DNA from: Antedon mediterranea
Taxonomy: Eukaryota; Echinodermata; Crinoidea; Comatulida; Antedonidae
DNA length: 64,000 nt
Assembly (NCBI RefSeq): GCF_964355755.1
Contig: NC_092675.1
Span: 31,024,912 to 31,088,911, forward strand
Direction of reading: 5' to 3'
Part shown: positions 20,047-30,249 of the stretch, in pieces
Layout of the letters: each line of letters opens with the position of its first letter
Position numbering within the stretch: position 1 is the first letter of the stretch
The notes under the pieces: model-generated
What the model was told of the DNA's origin: nothing
The model's database searches: none
What the model saw: the letters and a program-made list of their open reading frames with translations, nothing else
Translations under genes and position numbers: made by a program

Positions 20047-23000
20047 ATGGCTGATTCTGCTTTTAACAAAGCTCTGGTTTGGTTGTCTCATGAAATATCA
20101 GAAGAAGATGAGCTTCACTGCTTACGGTTTATTACATCTTCTATTCTCAAGGCAAACTACTTTGACAGGCCTGCACAAGGAATATTTCATCTTTTAAAAC
20201 AAAATAAGTTAATTTCAGAGATGAAATGGTCTATTCTGTATGAGACATTAGGATTCATGGGACGTTTAGACTTACAAGTAGAATTCAGGAAAAGATTTGA
20301 CGGAAAAATACCAAAACAAAAATCGCCAGAGATATCCTCATTCACAAGAATGCTCATCGGTGTTTGTAAACATGTGTCCGTGTCTGCTGATGAATGGCAA
20401 AGTTTTATGTTTTTGTACCGACAAGAAGAAGGAGGTGCTAAAATTGATAGAGGATGTGTATATGCCTGCCTGCAATATCTCTTGGATAGAGATATTTTAA
20501 GAAATGACAAAAGTGCTTTAAACAAATTTAAACAAGTTCTGGAGACATCTCATCTTATACAAGCCAAGAAATGTGTGGAGCAGTACTGTAAGTTTAAATC
20601 TTTTGTAACATTAACACAACTATAAAGTAAAATATTGTTTGAAACTTGTCCCTGTGACCATCATTTTTTAAAGGATGCTATAGTCCATGAACAAGGATTA
20701 GATTTACTATGTAATGCCATTACACTTGAATTGAAGAATGTTCTGATGTGACTCTTGGAAGTCCTAGGTCCTTGTAATAACTGTCCCAACCACCACCACC
20801 TGCTTTTTTTCATAAAATGTTGTTAGGCAAGTTAAAATTAGTAAGGGCATGTATGTGGCAAAAACTTGTCTTGCTTTCCACAATATTATGGAACAATGAT
20901 GAAATATCGTTGCCAAGAGGATATGATTTCCACAGAACCCTTTAAATGTTAACCTTGTTATTACCAATATTAGTGGGACTACAAAAGCGTACTTTTTCTT
21001 TCACCTAGCCAGTTGTTCATTTGTTGTTATTAACTATCACACATGTATTTTCTTGATGATTACCACAGTGTATATTTTTATACATTTTTTAGTAAAAGAG
21101 AATAAAAGACTTCCAGAAAGAGAAATCACACCAAAACGTTCAAGGTACAGTATTTGCTACTTTTTTTTAATGAATATGTAAAAGCCATTCTAACATAAAT
21201 AAATTAATGATTGAAAAGATAAAAGGAAACCATCAAGTTACTATTTTCTGTGGTAGACTACCAATAGTTTGCCTTTAAAATACATTTCTAGAGTTATATT
21301 TATACATATTTTTATTGCCCTATTTTGTAATTTATAAAGTGAGATATTTTGCCTTATACAATTAGGCCTACACTTTTTTCATTAGTTGGCCTAAATGTTA
21401 GCAAGTGTGTTCATATTTTACACATATTATTTCACTTGAACAGTAGAACAATTGATTGTTAAGTAAGAAATTCTTACTAATCACTGATATAATGACATTT
21501 TGATACTAGAAAGTACTCTGGTGATATGTTATAATAGGTTGATTAAAGAAAAATCAAATGAAAAAAGCATTTTACACCTAGATTTCGAGAAACCCTGAGA
21601 CCTTCTCTAAGCTTTGTTTGTACACAAGCACATATGTTTTTATTTATTGACTTTATTTATTTATTTGGATTTACACCTTATTAGTAGTAGTAGTAGTAGT
21701 TATTAGTAGTACAAAGTTGCATGTGTGTGTCTATTATTGCTACAACATTTGTATATATTATTTTCTCTTCTAAACAATCAGCCCTATTATTGCTAAAGCA
21801 TCTGATGGACATGGTGATGATGGATCTTCTGCAAAGATTAATTCAGGTATAAAAATTTATATAAAAAGAAATAATTATGGGTGCAAAAATACAATCAGTT
21901 TCGATTGATAACCTAATAACTAAATTTCACGGCAAAACTGTACTACAACAAAGAGGCTTAGAATGATTAATTAAATTTTTAAAATAACCAAAACAAAACG
22001 CAAACAAAACCTACATAACTTATCTTAACAGAAAAAAATGATATGAATTGATGATGATATCATAACCAACTAAGAATAAATAAATGTTGTGATTTTATAT
22101 TTTGTGTAATTTGTTTGTGATGTTTAGTTGTGAGTGGGTTGTGTGTCGAATATGTGATTGATAATTCTTTTAATTTTCAGAATATAAGATTTCTGGGGAT
22201 CATAATATCATTGTAATTGGTTCATCAAGTGCGAATATAAAACAAGGTTACCATACTTTTTAAAATATTTTTTAAAATAATCAGTTATTAACATTTTTCA
22301 CTAAAGATATAATAATATTGAATAACGCAGCAATACTTATTTAATTTTTAGCTGGATTGGTTCCATCAGGTATCCACCCAATGTCTGGCCAACAGATAGG
22401 AACAAAGGAAGAAGAACTAATGAAGGACCAACAATCAATGGTTTCTGATCATCCTGAGGATAAAATGAACAAACACCAAACATCAGTAGCTGAAGGCCAA
22501 CCAATGCACCTCAAGTCAGAAATTGACGATCAAACTGACCAACAGGAAAAGGTGAATGAAGAAAGAGAACCCCGAGACTCAATGGACCAAGCAGGCACAG
22601 ACTTACAGTCACAATCACCAATGCACAGACAGGAGGGAATAAAAGGTCAAATGTCGGTAACAGACAACCAAGATAGTGGAATACAAAGGGATTTATCTAT
22701 AGGTTTGTCATCAACGTTTTTAATCATCTTTTTTAAAGACTTGGTTTGAATAAAATTGAATGTGTTATTGTTTTTTTGTGTCTCTTTTTAGTTAGGTTGA
22801 GGAACCCAGTTAGACAAGGCTCACCTTCTAGTTGTGATCCTTTAGCTGTTAAATTATTATTTATCATTTCTGTATTTCAAGTATGCTTAATACATTTTTT
22901 TTTTACAGTTTTCAATACAATAAATATCACATAATAATAATAAGAATTCTAACACTTTTCAGATTTTCCAAAATCATTGTCATCTTTCCCACCAACATCT

Positions 23001-26000
23001 CCAGAAGGTGCACGTAACCTTAAACCTACACCAGCAGCAGGTAAATTCATTTTTTTTTCTATTCATGATAATCATAATAATCAGCATAGTTTTCATAATT
23101 ATATTTGTTATTTGCTATATACCAATTTATATTTTAGTATTTTGGATTAAAATGTCACAATGTTAAATTTCATTTGTATTCCAACAAGGGAAATGGTGTG
23201 AAGACAAAAGGTGCTATTGTTTCAGTAAAGATGAAATAGCACAAATGAAGGAAGAGGAAAAGAAAATAGGAAAAGGTGGTTTTGGTACTGTCTACAAAGG
23301 TAATTTCTGATGAATTAGAATTTCTTTTGTTTGTTGTGGTAGGCCCTATGCTGTATGACGTCAAGCATGGAGGTATTCATGACGTCAAGTGTAGTAGTTT
23401 TGTGAAAAGACACAAATAAGGGTGAATATAACATCAGTTTGTATAATGTTCCACAGGCTGAATATATTTAGATTTTACTCAACATTCAGAGTCAATGTTC
23501 TTTCATTGTAATACTATTTAAAGATGGTAAAAAGTAATTAATAATGTTTACCTTTCTAGGACGTTTGACACTACCTTCTGGGCAAGAAACTACAGTAGCT
23601 ATTAAAGAATACTCTGAAGACATAGCTAAATTTACAGGACAAGGGGACATACAATTTGAAAAAGTATGATAAAAATTATAACTTTTAGAGGAAGATGAAT
23701 CTTCCTGGTAATGGGAGAATTATTAGAAAAATAAGGCTTTTGATTTTTAATACAGAATTTTATTCAATTTCGAACAAATTCAGAAAACAATTACACAAAC
23801 AAATTTTAGTTCTAATCTAATTTATTTTAGGAATTATACGCTGTAGATATATCAAAGCATTGTTTTGCAGTGACAGTTATTGGGTACTGTCTTGATGGAA
23901 AGTAAGTAATTTGCATTTAATATTTAAAGACCCCTTTATTACGTTTTGTAAAAATAATGCATATATATTACTTTAAAAACATTAAACCAGATCATTCCTT
24001 GGCTTAAATTTTTATGGTAAATCGATTGAAAGTGTGTGAATTACAGGATAAAACCAAAAATGCATGTTGGGATTTATAGCGGGCCGCTAAAAGATTAGAA
24101 TCAACTTATTTTTCACATTTTTAAACGTTTAAAGACGAAAAAAGTTATCTCAATAGGACCATATAGTATTTATTTTTACATTAAATGTAGTTTGTGACCT
24201 TAAATTAGATCTAAAAAAACGTAGGGAAGGGGTCTTTCAAGAGTAATACATTATTTTAACATATTTTCTATTAATTTTCTTTATTTTGAATTAGTAATTA
24301 CTTCATGTTTGCCTCTGTTGTTCAAATAAATAAATAAATTTCTATAAATGCTAAAAAATCTATATGTTTATAATTTGAATAAAATACCCTGTACCCTGTT
24401 TTATGGCTATTCATTTCTTTCATAATACCATGTAATTTTAATGTTTACACACATTTATTTTTCTTTCTTTAGATACAAAGCACTTGTTTACCCATATATG
24501 GAGAAAGGAGATTTAAAAAGGCTCATTGATGATCGTAACCCTGCCTTGACATGGCGAGTCAGACTGTGTATTCTACATCAGATCTGTCGTGCCATGTGTC
24601 ATTTTCACAACTCTTTCAAAAAAAGAAATGGGTAAGTATACAGTCAACTCTCCTAATACCGGACACCTTTGTCTGGTATTGGGAATGTGTTTTTAATGGT
24701 AGAAATGAATTGGTATTGGGAGATTTGACTGTATTAAAAAAAAAATGTTAAACATTCACTAAAGAAAAAATTATTTAGTGAATACTCAAATTATTATTAT
24801 TATTATTTATTTTAATATATCCACAAATCACAGAAAACAAACTGAATTGCTTGGGATTTACATAACACAATAAAAATTGCACACATCAATATACACATAT
24901 AAAGACAAAAACAAATTTACCAATTAGATATCAAAAATATATGGTTGAAGAATTATTTTTAAATTACTAATTATAAAAATTATACTAATGTTTAAATGTA
25001 TGTATTTTTATATTTATATATTTGCAGCCAAGATGTTATACATGGAGATATTAAAGATGACAATATATTTGTTGACAACAATTTTAATGCTTTCTTGGGA
25101 GATTTTGGTGTAGCAGAAGAAATAGCAGAAGAGCATACACACATTACAAGAATACAGGATGCATGTGCTCTTGGTTACAAAGACCCAGACAACATTGGGC
25201 ATTTTACTCGATTATCTGATATCTTTCAGTTTGGAGTCTGTAAGTTTTTAAATTTTAGCTATTATAAATAGTATATTCCTGTATGGCATGGCAGCAATGA
25301 TAGGTTTGTATATTTGTTCTTGCAGTAATGTTTCGCTGCCTTACAAGTAAACCTGTCCACCAGAAAGATGAAGGTTCAGAGTGTGAATCTTTAGCATCTT
25401 TGAAAGAGACACATGTAAAAGAAAATTGTGACGAGCTTTGTAACTTCATAGATAAAGTATGTGGGATGTTTAATAATAATAATAACATTTGTTTCCACAA
25501 ATTATAGAGCAACATACAGAGTAACAATATAAATATACAACCAATAATTAGTATTAATACTGTACATCAACAAAATAACTTATGTTCATGAATATTGATA
25601 TTCGTCAATTTTTATTTCATCTGTAGCAGATTTGTGTTTGTTGATGATTAAATAAATGATAATTTTTAAAGTCCAATTAAAGGTAGACTGTCTTTTATCC
25701 TTATTTTCTCTCATCTTTACAATGGAAAGTTTTTTGTGTTTTTGGAAATTGCTATATTTATAGCAAAAATGGTACGTTCTCTTATTATATCCATTGTTTA
25801 CTTTTCAGGAAATCTGGAAAGGCAAAGATGATATAGCAAAAGAACTTGCATGCTTTGTGGTTGAAAGATGTTTGGTCAGAAAAAGGTCTGGAAAGAAGAG
25901 ATGCTCTTTTGAAGACATATTTACATTGCTAGATGTAAGTAAGAACATTGAAAATAAAACAAGCCTTACCTGTATAATGAAGTTTGATTACCATATCAGC

Positions 26001-26639
26001 ATTGGCACTTCAGGGTTAGAGGGAGAGGCAAGCCTGTAACCAAGATTAGCCACGACTACCCTTTCAATACATTTTCAAACTTTGATTGATGTTTATAACA
26101 GTAATAATAGGAAAATATTTTTAAAATATCAACATTTTGTAAATTATTTAAAAGATCCAAGCCTTTATACTAGGAAGCCTGTTTAGTAGTAAACTACTGT
26201 TCTCCCACAGTGCTCAGTATAACATATAACAAAAGCAAAAGCCTCCTGTATACACATCCTTTGTGATCCTACTACCTTTTAAGATTCTATGATTTCAGGT
26301 TGTTGTGTCAAACTGTAGTTTCTCTTAATGTTTTGTTTCCTTTCAGAAACACATGAAGAAAGAGGACATTCCACCATTTTCAAACCCTGATGATACAATG
26401 TGCGTTTGCTGCCGAATACAGAAACCCATTGATTGTGAGCAATTTTGTTTATTATATTTTTATGTGTTCATCTTGTAACATTTCACAATTAGATTTTGTT
26501 GTTTTGTTCAAGAAGGATACTTTGAGCTGAACTCTTTTTTTAATCTTTAGTTGACCCTAACTGTGGTTGCCACTTCAGATGTCCAGAATGTCTTCACAAC
26601 AGCAGCCTGTCTTGCCCATGTACAGCTGAAAACCAGTAG
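20047..26639 (+). CDS. Tandem death-effector-domain protein kinase with C-terminal RING-like finger, fifteen exons
   Basis: Exons 20047-20587, 21093-21144, 21782-21846, 22181-22246, 22352-22702, 22963-23040, 23189-23299, 23560-23663, 23831-23901, 24473-24631, 25028-25239, 25326-25456, 25809-25934, 26347-26434, 26551-26639: 2244 nt, 747 aa, all phases consistent. Residues 4-85 and ~98-180, both in exon 1, look like two DEDs; the first carries RLDL (73-76), fitting the DED RxDL motif. Residues 181-385 are a Ser/Gln/Asp-rich linker. The kinase domain has glycine loop GKGGFGTV (412-419), VAIK Lys437, HGDIKDDN (538-545; Asp540, Lys542, Asn545) and DFG (558-560). HGD instead of HRD matches Pelle/IRAK1. 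The C-terminus has C708xxC711, C723, C725-H726, C729xxC732 and C740-P-C742, a RING-like spacing close to IAP RINGs but with an odd last pair. By family, DEDs recruit FADD/caspase-8-type adaptors; a death-receptor or innate immune signalling role is inference. ATG 20047 follows an acceptor; AATAAA at 26764. Confidence 0.92.
23924..24240. mobile_element. piggyBac-like MITE, internally deleted copy
   Basis: TTAAAGACCCC at 23924 and GGGGTCTTTCAA ending at 24240 (right TTAA mutated to TCAA). The ends and terminal ~150 bp match the full copies at 17543 and 31762, but the middle ~320 bp is missing. It lies in the intron between DED-kinase exons 9 and 10. Confidence 0.8.
24640..24736. mobile_element. 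Short Tc/pogo-like MITE
   Basis: Inverted ends ACAGTCAACTCTCCTAATAC and GTATTGGGAGATTTGACTGT, flanked by TA, about 97 bp, in the intron after DED-kinase exon 10. TA flanks and CAGTC-type termini suggest a Tc1/mariner/pogo-derived MITE; the class is inference. Confidence 0.7.
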
Positions 26640-26763
26640 ATACTCCATGATGGAACTGATGTTCAAATTGGGTATTTTTTTGTAAATATAAGTATACTTA
26701 AAATAACCACTCAGTATTCTCCCAAACGGTGGCTCCCAACTGGATTTTAAAATGGTGTAAGAT

Positions 26764-26769
26764 AATAAA
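26764..26769 (+). other. Candidate poly(A) signal of the DED-kinase gene
   Basis: AATAAA 125 bp after the stop codon. Position is suitable; no cleavage site can be confirmed from sequence. Confidence 0.4.
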
Positions 26770-27599
26770 ACTATTCTACTTCATTTTACAAGGATTAAAT
26801 ACCAATCAGCCTATGCTGTGTCAATTTGATTGATAGAGATATTTTAGTCTTTTTGTACTGTACATCTTAAATATTGTAACTGTACTTATATTGTCTAAAT
26901 TTGGGAAATGCTGCTATTGTACTGTAATATCTGAAAATATATAAAATAGCTCACTATTGAAGAGCTTATTATTTGTGACAAATACTATATAAAAATTAAA
27001 TTTTGTAAATCCTGTAGTGTATTTCACCATTATACTACAGTAGTGTATGTAAAATTAGTCAATTTACTCGGTAAAAGATAATCTTACAAAAATCAATGAA
27101 AAGAATCGAATAAAGATTATTTGACAGATCTTGATCTATATATAAAATAGATTGTACAAATCACATTTTAATTAATTCCTGCAGTCAATTATTATGTAAA
27201 GGGTTTTTTTTAAACAATCAACATTCCATACTAGAATTGGATTTAATGTGTCAATAGCCAAATGAGGCTGTGTTACTGATAAAATTTAATCGGTAATTAA
27301 ACGATAAAGTTCATGTGGAAACAGTTTATAACCATTAATTATCTCATTCGAATTTAACAGATAATTATCTCATTCAAATCAGATAGTTTATACAATAACT
27401 AAAATACATTTTAACCTTTGACCTGAAGGACAATTGCTGTAATTGATCATGAACATTTGACTTATCTGATTTATTAAAAGATTAACCAATAATGTTTTAA
27501 TGGCTTTATAAACAAAGATAATACAGTAATATTGATTTATACATTGATTGTACTTATTTATTTATTTTTATTTTATTTTATTTTATTTTATGTCTTTAA

Positions 27600-27906
27600 A
27601 TTATTTTGTATTAATATTTGTCCTCAGTGAGGAAATTCGGATTAGGCCCTCCACGGACCCACGGCAGCCAGCAGTGCAGCGCCTACCAGATTAGGCAATG
27701 AGAGTAAAGCATCTTGCCTAAGGATGCAATTAGTATGATAACCTCGAACCCATGCCTATCACATGCTAGTCCGATATTACCATTACACCATCACTCTCCA
27801 GTATATACAGCACCCGCCACGATTTCTAGATGGTCTCCCATCCAGAACGCAACCGGGCCAATCACTGTCCTATCAGATAGGTGGTAATCCCCCTGATACA
27901 GAGGCT
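27600..27906 (-). mobile_element. Chimeric 5S rRNA-tRNA SINE
   Basis: Read on the minus strand from 27906: a 5S-derived head with GGCCCGGTTGCG, TCTGGATGGGAGACCATCT and GGCGGGTGCTGTA (5S rRNA: GGATGGGAGACC, GGGTGCTGTA), then a tRNA-like unit ending GGCATGGGTTCGAGGTT (B box), then a body with CCTTAGGCAAGATGCTTTACTC. Joined 5S and tRNA heads are known from deuterostome SINEs (AmnSINE1/Deu-SINE type). Membership in that superfamily is inference. A fragment of the 5S head recurs at 55706-55755. Confidence 0.75.
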
Positions 27907-28170
27907 ATTGTGTGAACCAGTTCACCGGGGTAAACCCCTACTCTTTTTCGAATAATGAACTGGGTTCTTTAAAGTACACACAGGTTATAACTGTGTACAC
28001 TGGACCTACGGTTTATAGTCCTTATCCGAGAAGACTTGTTCCACCACCAGAACTAGGAGCGAGTCGGCCTCGAACCCTTGCCGATGTTGTTGTTGGCTCT
28101 TTAGGTACGATAAACGGCGCCCCTGCCTTAACCGCTCGGCCATATGACTCGATACTTAATACATTTTTAA
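27907..28170 (-). mobile_element. tRNA(Leu/Ser-like)-derived SINE
   Basis: On the minus strand from 28150: ATATGGCCGAGCGGTTAAGGC (A box), GGCAAGGGTTCGAGGCC (B box), then a body with GGTGGTGGAACAAGTCTTC, GGATAAGGACTATAAACC, GTAGGTCCAGTGTACAC and GGGGTTTACCCCGG. The same family occurs at 50030-50215 and 51093-51405 (+), and in decayed form at 19850-19982 (-). Abuts the 5S-tRNA SINE. Confidence 0.85.
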
Positions 28171-28870
28171 ACAGCACGGTACGTTTTAAAAATACTACAG
28201 TCGAATGAATGTATTTTTAATGATTTGTTTTATTTGCTAAATTGTTAATAAAAGTATGATTTTATAATTTCAAAATATATAGCAAGGACTATACATGTTT
28301 TGATACAGAGTACAAATATATTTATATGTGTATTTAATGTGAACATGCAATGTTGACTTCTGTTTAAAATCATTGATATATACTTTGAATAAATTGTGAA
28401 CCATTTTTTTTGTTGATAATGTATCATGATACATTTTCTATGAAATTAATAATAAATTCATTAATTCATGAAACTGATGTGTTACTAATTTATTTTCTTT
28501 ATTAATTTATATTGCAATTTTTGTATGCAATTGGACTTTACCGTTGAGTACTTTACTTAACAAAAAGTTTCCAATTGAATATGACAATTGGCAACTCAAT
28601 AATCTGTATAATGGTCTACAGTATTTTAAAGAGAACAGCAGTCTACTCAAAAATATATCACAGATTTTGGATTATTAGTGGTGCAATAATAGAAATTCAT
28701 CTTTCAGTACGTATTGTTCAGAAATCTCCATGTGAACCCATTTGAACCAGGACATGGGAAAAAAAGTCACCAGAACAATGTATTGACATTTTAATTTATC
28801 GGTAATTATATCACACAAATATACAGTTTTATTTAGATCTAAAAATAAATTCACGTGTGACGTATGTACT
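28171..28870. other. AT-rich intergenic sequence, nothing recognised
   Basis: Between the SINE pair and the GC-richer island at 28880. Two short minus-strand ORFs (28245-28427, 28675-28956) show no family features and are AT-driven. Confidence 0.5.
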
Positions 28871-28884
28871 CTCTTTTTTCTAAG

Positions 28885-28985
28885 AAGAAGAGAAAAAAGA
28901 TAAACTAATCGCACCAGAGTGTGCATGATGCCACCAACGTCTCCGATCATATCCACACCAGACGTCAGCCGGCCACCAGGATCAG
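28885..28985. other. Unassigned exon-like, GC-richer island
   Basis: On the minus strand, an acceptor CATTTTTAG is followed by an open stretch encoding VLSPDPGGRLTSGVDMIGD then VGGIMHTL, with a GTGCGA donor-like end. On the plus strand the same bases encode MMPPTSPIISTPDVSRPPG. I recognise neither. Composition contrasts with the AT-rich surroundings, so it may be a real exon of an unidentified gene or a promoter-proximal exon of the receptor at 30250. Confidence 0.25.
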
Positions 28986-29139
28986 GAGAGAGAACACTAA
29001 AAATGAAATCGCGATGATTTTTTGTGCGATGGGACGACGATGTGAGGAAAAGGTTGACTAGCTAGGATGGACTGATAAATAAATGTAATAAATCTAGCGC
29101 CGAGGTAAATAAAGTATTATCACTGAGCATAAATCTAGT

Positions 29140-29390
29140 CCCTAGAAGTAAGGCCTAGTACTACTTGTAAGTAGGCGAGACCTACAGAACTGAGGCTAGG
29201 GCCTAGGCCTAGCTAGGCCTCTACGTCGTAGGGGATTTGTCCGTCGTAGGAGAACCGGAGAAACTCGAGAGTAGACGAGGAGTGCTGCTGCAAGCCTAGC
29301 TAGGACTAGCCTACTCTAGGTCCCTAGTACTAGGCCTGCTTTCTATTATTACTGCACGGCCTAGGCTAGACCCTCTGGAGGTAGATTTAG
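29140..29390. repeat. Cluster of TAGGCCTA/CTAGCTAGG palindromic words
   Basis: Dense CTAGGCCTAG, GCCTAGCTAGG and related words that can fold on themselves. Similar clusters occur at 7800-7890, 8670-8700, 17940-18000, 31940-31990, 56930-56985 and 57810-57990, several of them near gene starts or within MITEs. Confidence 0.6.
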
Positions 29391-29477
29391 GGACCATACA
29401 TTACATCATTATAGAAATGGTTTGTACATCTTATTTGGTTTTTACATGTTATTAATTACTTAGCCAAGTTAAGAAAA

Positions 29478-29812
29478 ATAATGGAAGATAACTCACACCC
29501 ATTAAATAAATATGTTGTTAATAAATCAGGTAGAATTTGTCCTTTAATGTGCAATACCACTCGATGTAGGAAATCATTTGTCCAAAACTCTATTCATGTT
29601 AAATTCCAACTCAACATTTCAAAGATAGTTGTTGTTTTTATTCCTTCTGTAAATATAACTTGTTTACTTTATAGTTTTAATGTATTGTATTGATATTTTT
29701 AATGTTTTATACATTGTATGTGTTTTTAAGCATCAAGGAAAACCAATTTTATGTTCGCCTTATTGTGTTTATGACATTGACAATAAAGATTTATCTTATC
29801 TTATTTAACAAG
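29478..29812 (+). mobile_element. 3' end of a CR1-like non-LTR retrotransposon
   Basis: Encodes NSHPLNKYVVNKSGRICPL then RCRKSFVQNSIHVKFQLN, a C-terminal tail resembling the end of the reverse transcriptase ORF at 32900-33110. It finishes with GACATTGACAATAAAGATT and short ATCTT repeats, the kind of 3' microsatellite typical of CR1/L2-clade elements. 5' truncated. Confidence 0.75.
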
Positions 29813-30249
29813 TTATAACTTATTTTATTAAATCACAGTTTAGTTTCGGAACTCAGTATCCGTAAGAAGACCTTAAACTTATTTTCACAAGAACTGATGA
29901 TTTGGGACCTGACCTACTTTTAAAACAAAATTTACATTTTCATTTCATTTACATACATTAAAGAGTAACATGTAACTATCTTTACCAATACAATACTATT
30001 AATATGTATAACACCATGTGGATTTTAAATACTAATTCTTCCTATAAAATTCTATTTTGTGTCGAATCGTCGCTCAGATCACCATTGAACCTATTTTTGT
30101 TGACTACTGTAGCAAGGTTACAACTAGCTCATTATGCTTGGTTCGGTCACTGAGAAGTACTTACTTTATTGAATGTGGTACCAACATTGTATTTTTGTTA
30201 TAACGTAGATAAATTGAAATGTACTCTCTTATAGATCTCTTGTAAAGAC

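Noticed and set aside
20187-20525. 112-codon minus-strand ORF
   Set aside because: Antisense shadow of the DED exon.
22792-22880. Extra DED-kinase exon (open frame VRLRNPVRQGSPSSCD)
   Set aside because: It has an acceptor and a GTATGC donor, but including it changes the phase into the next exon so that the frame into the kinase (GKWCED) is lost; at most an alternative exon.
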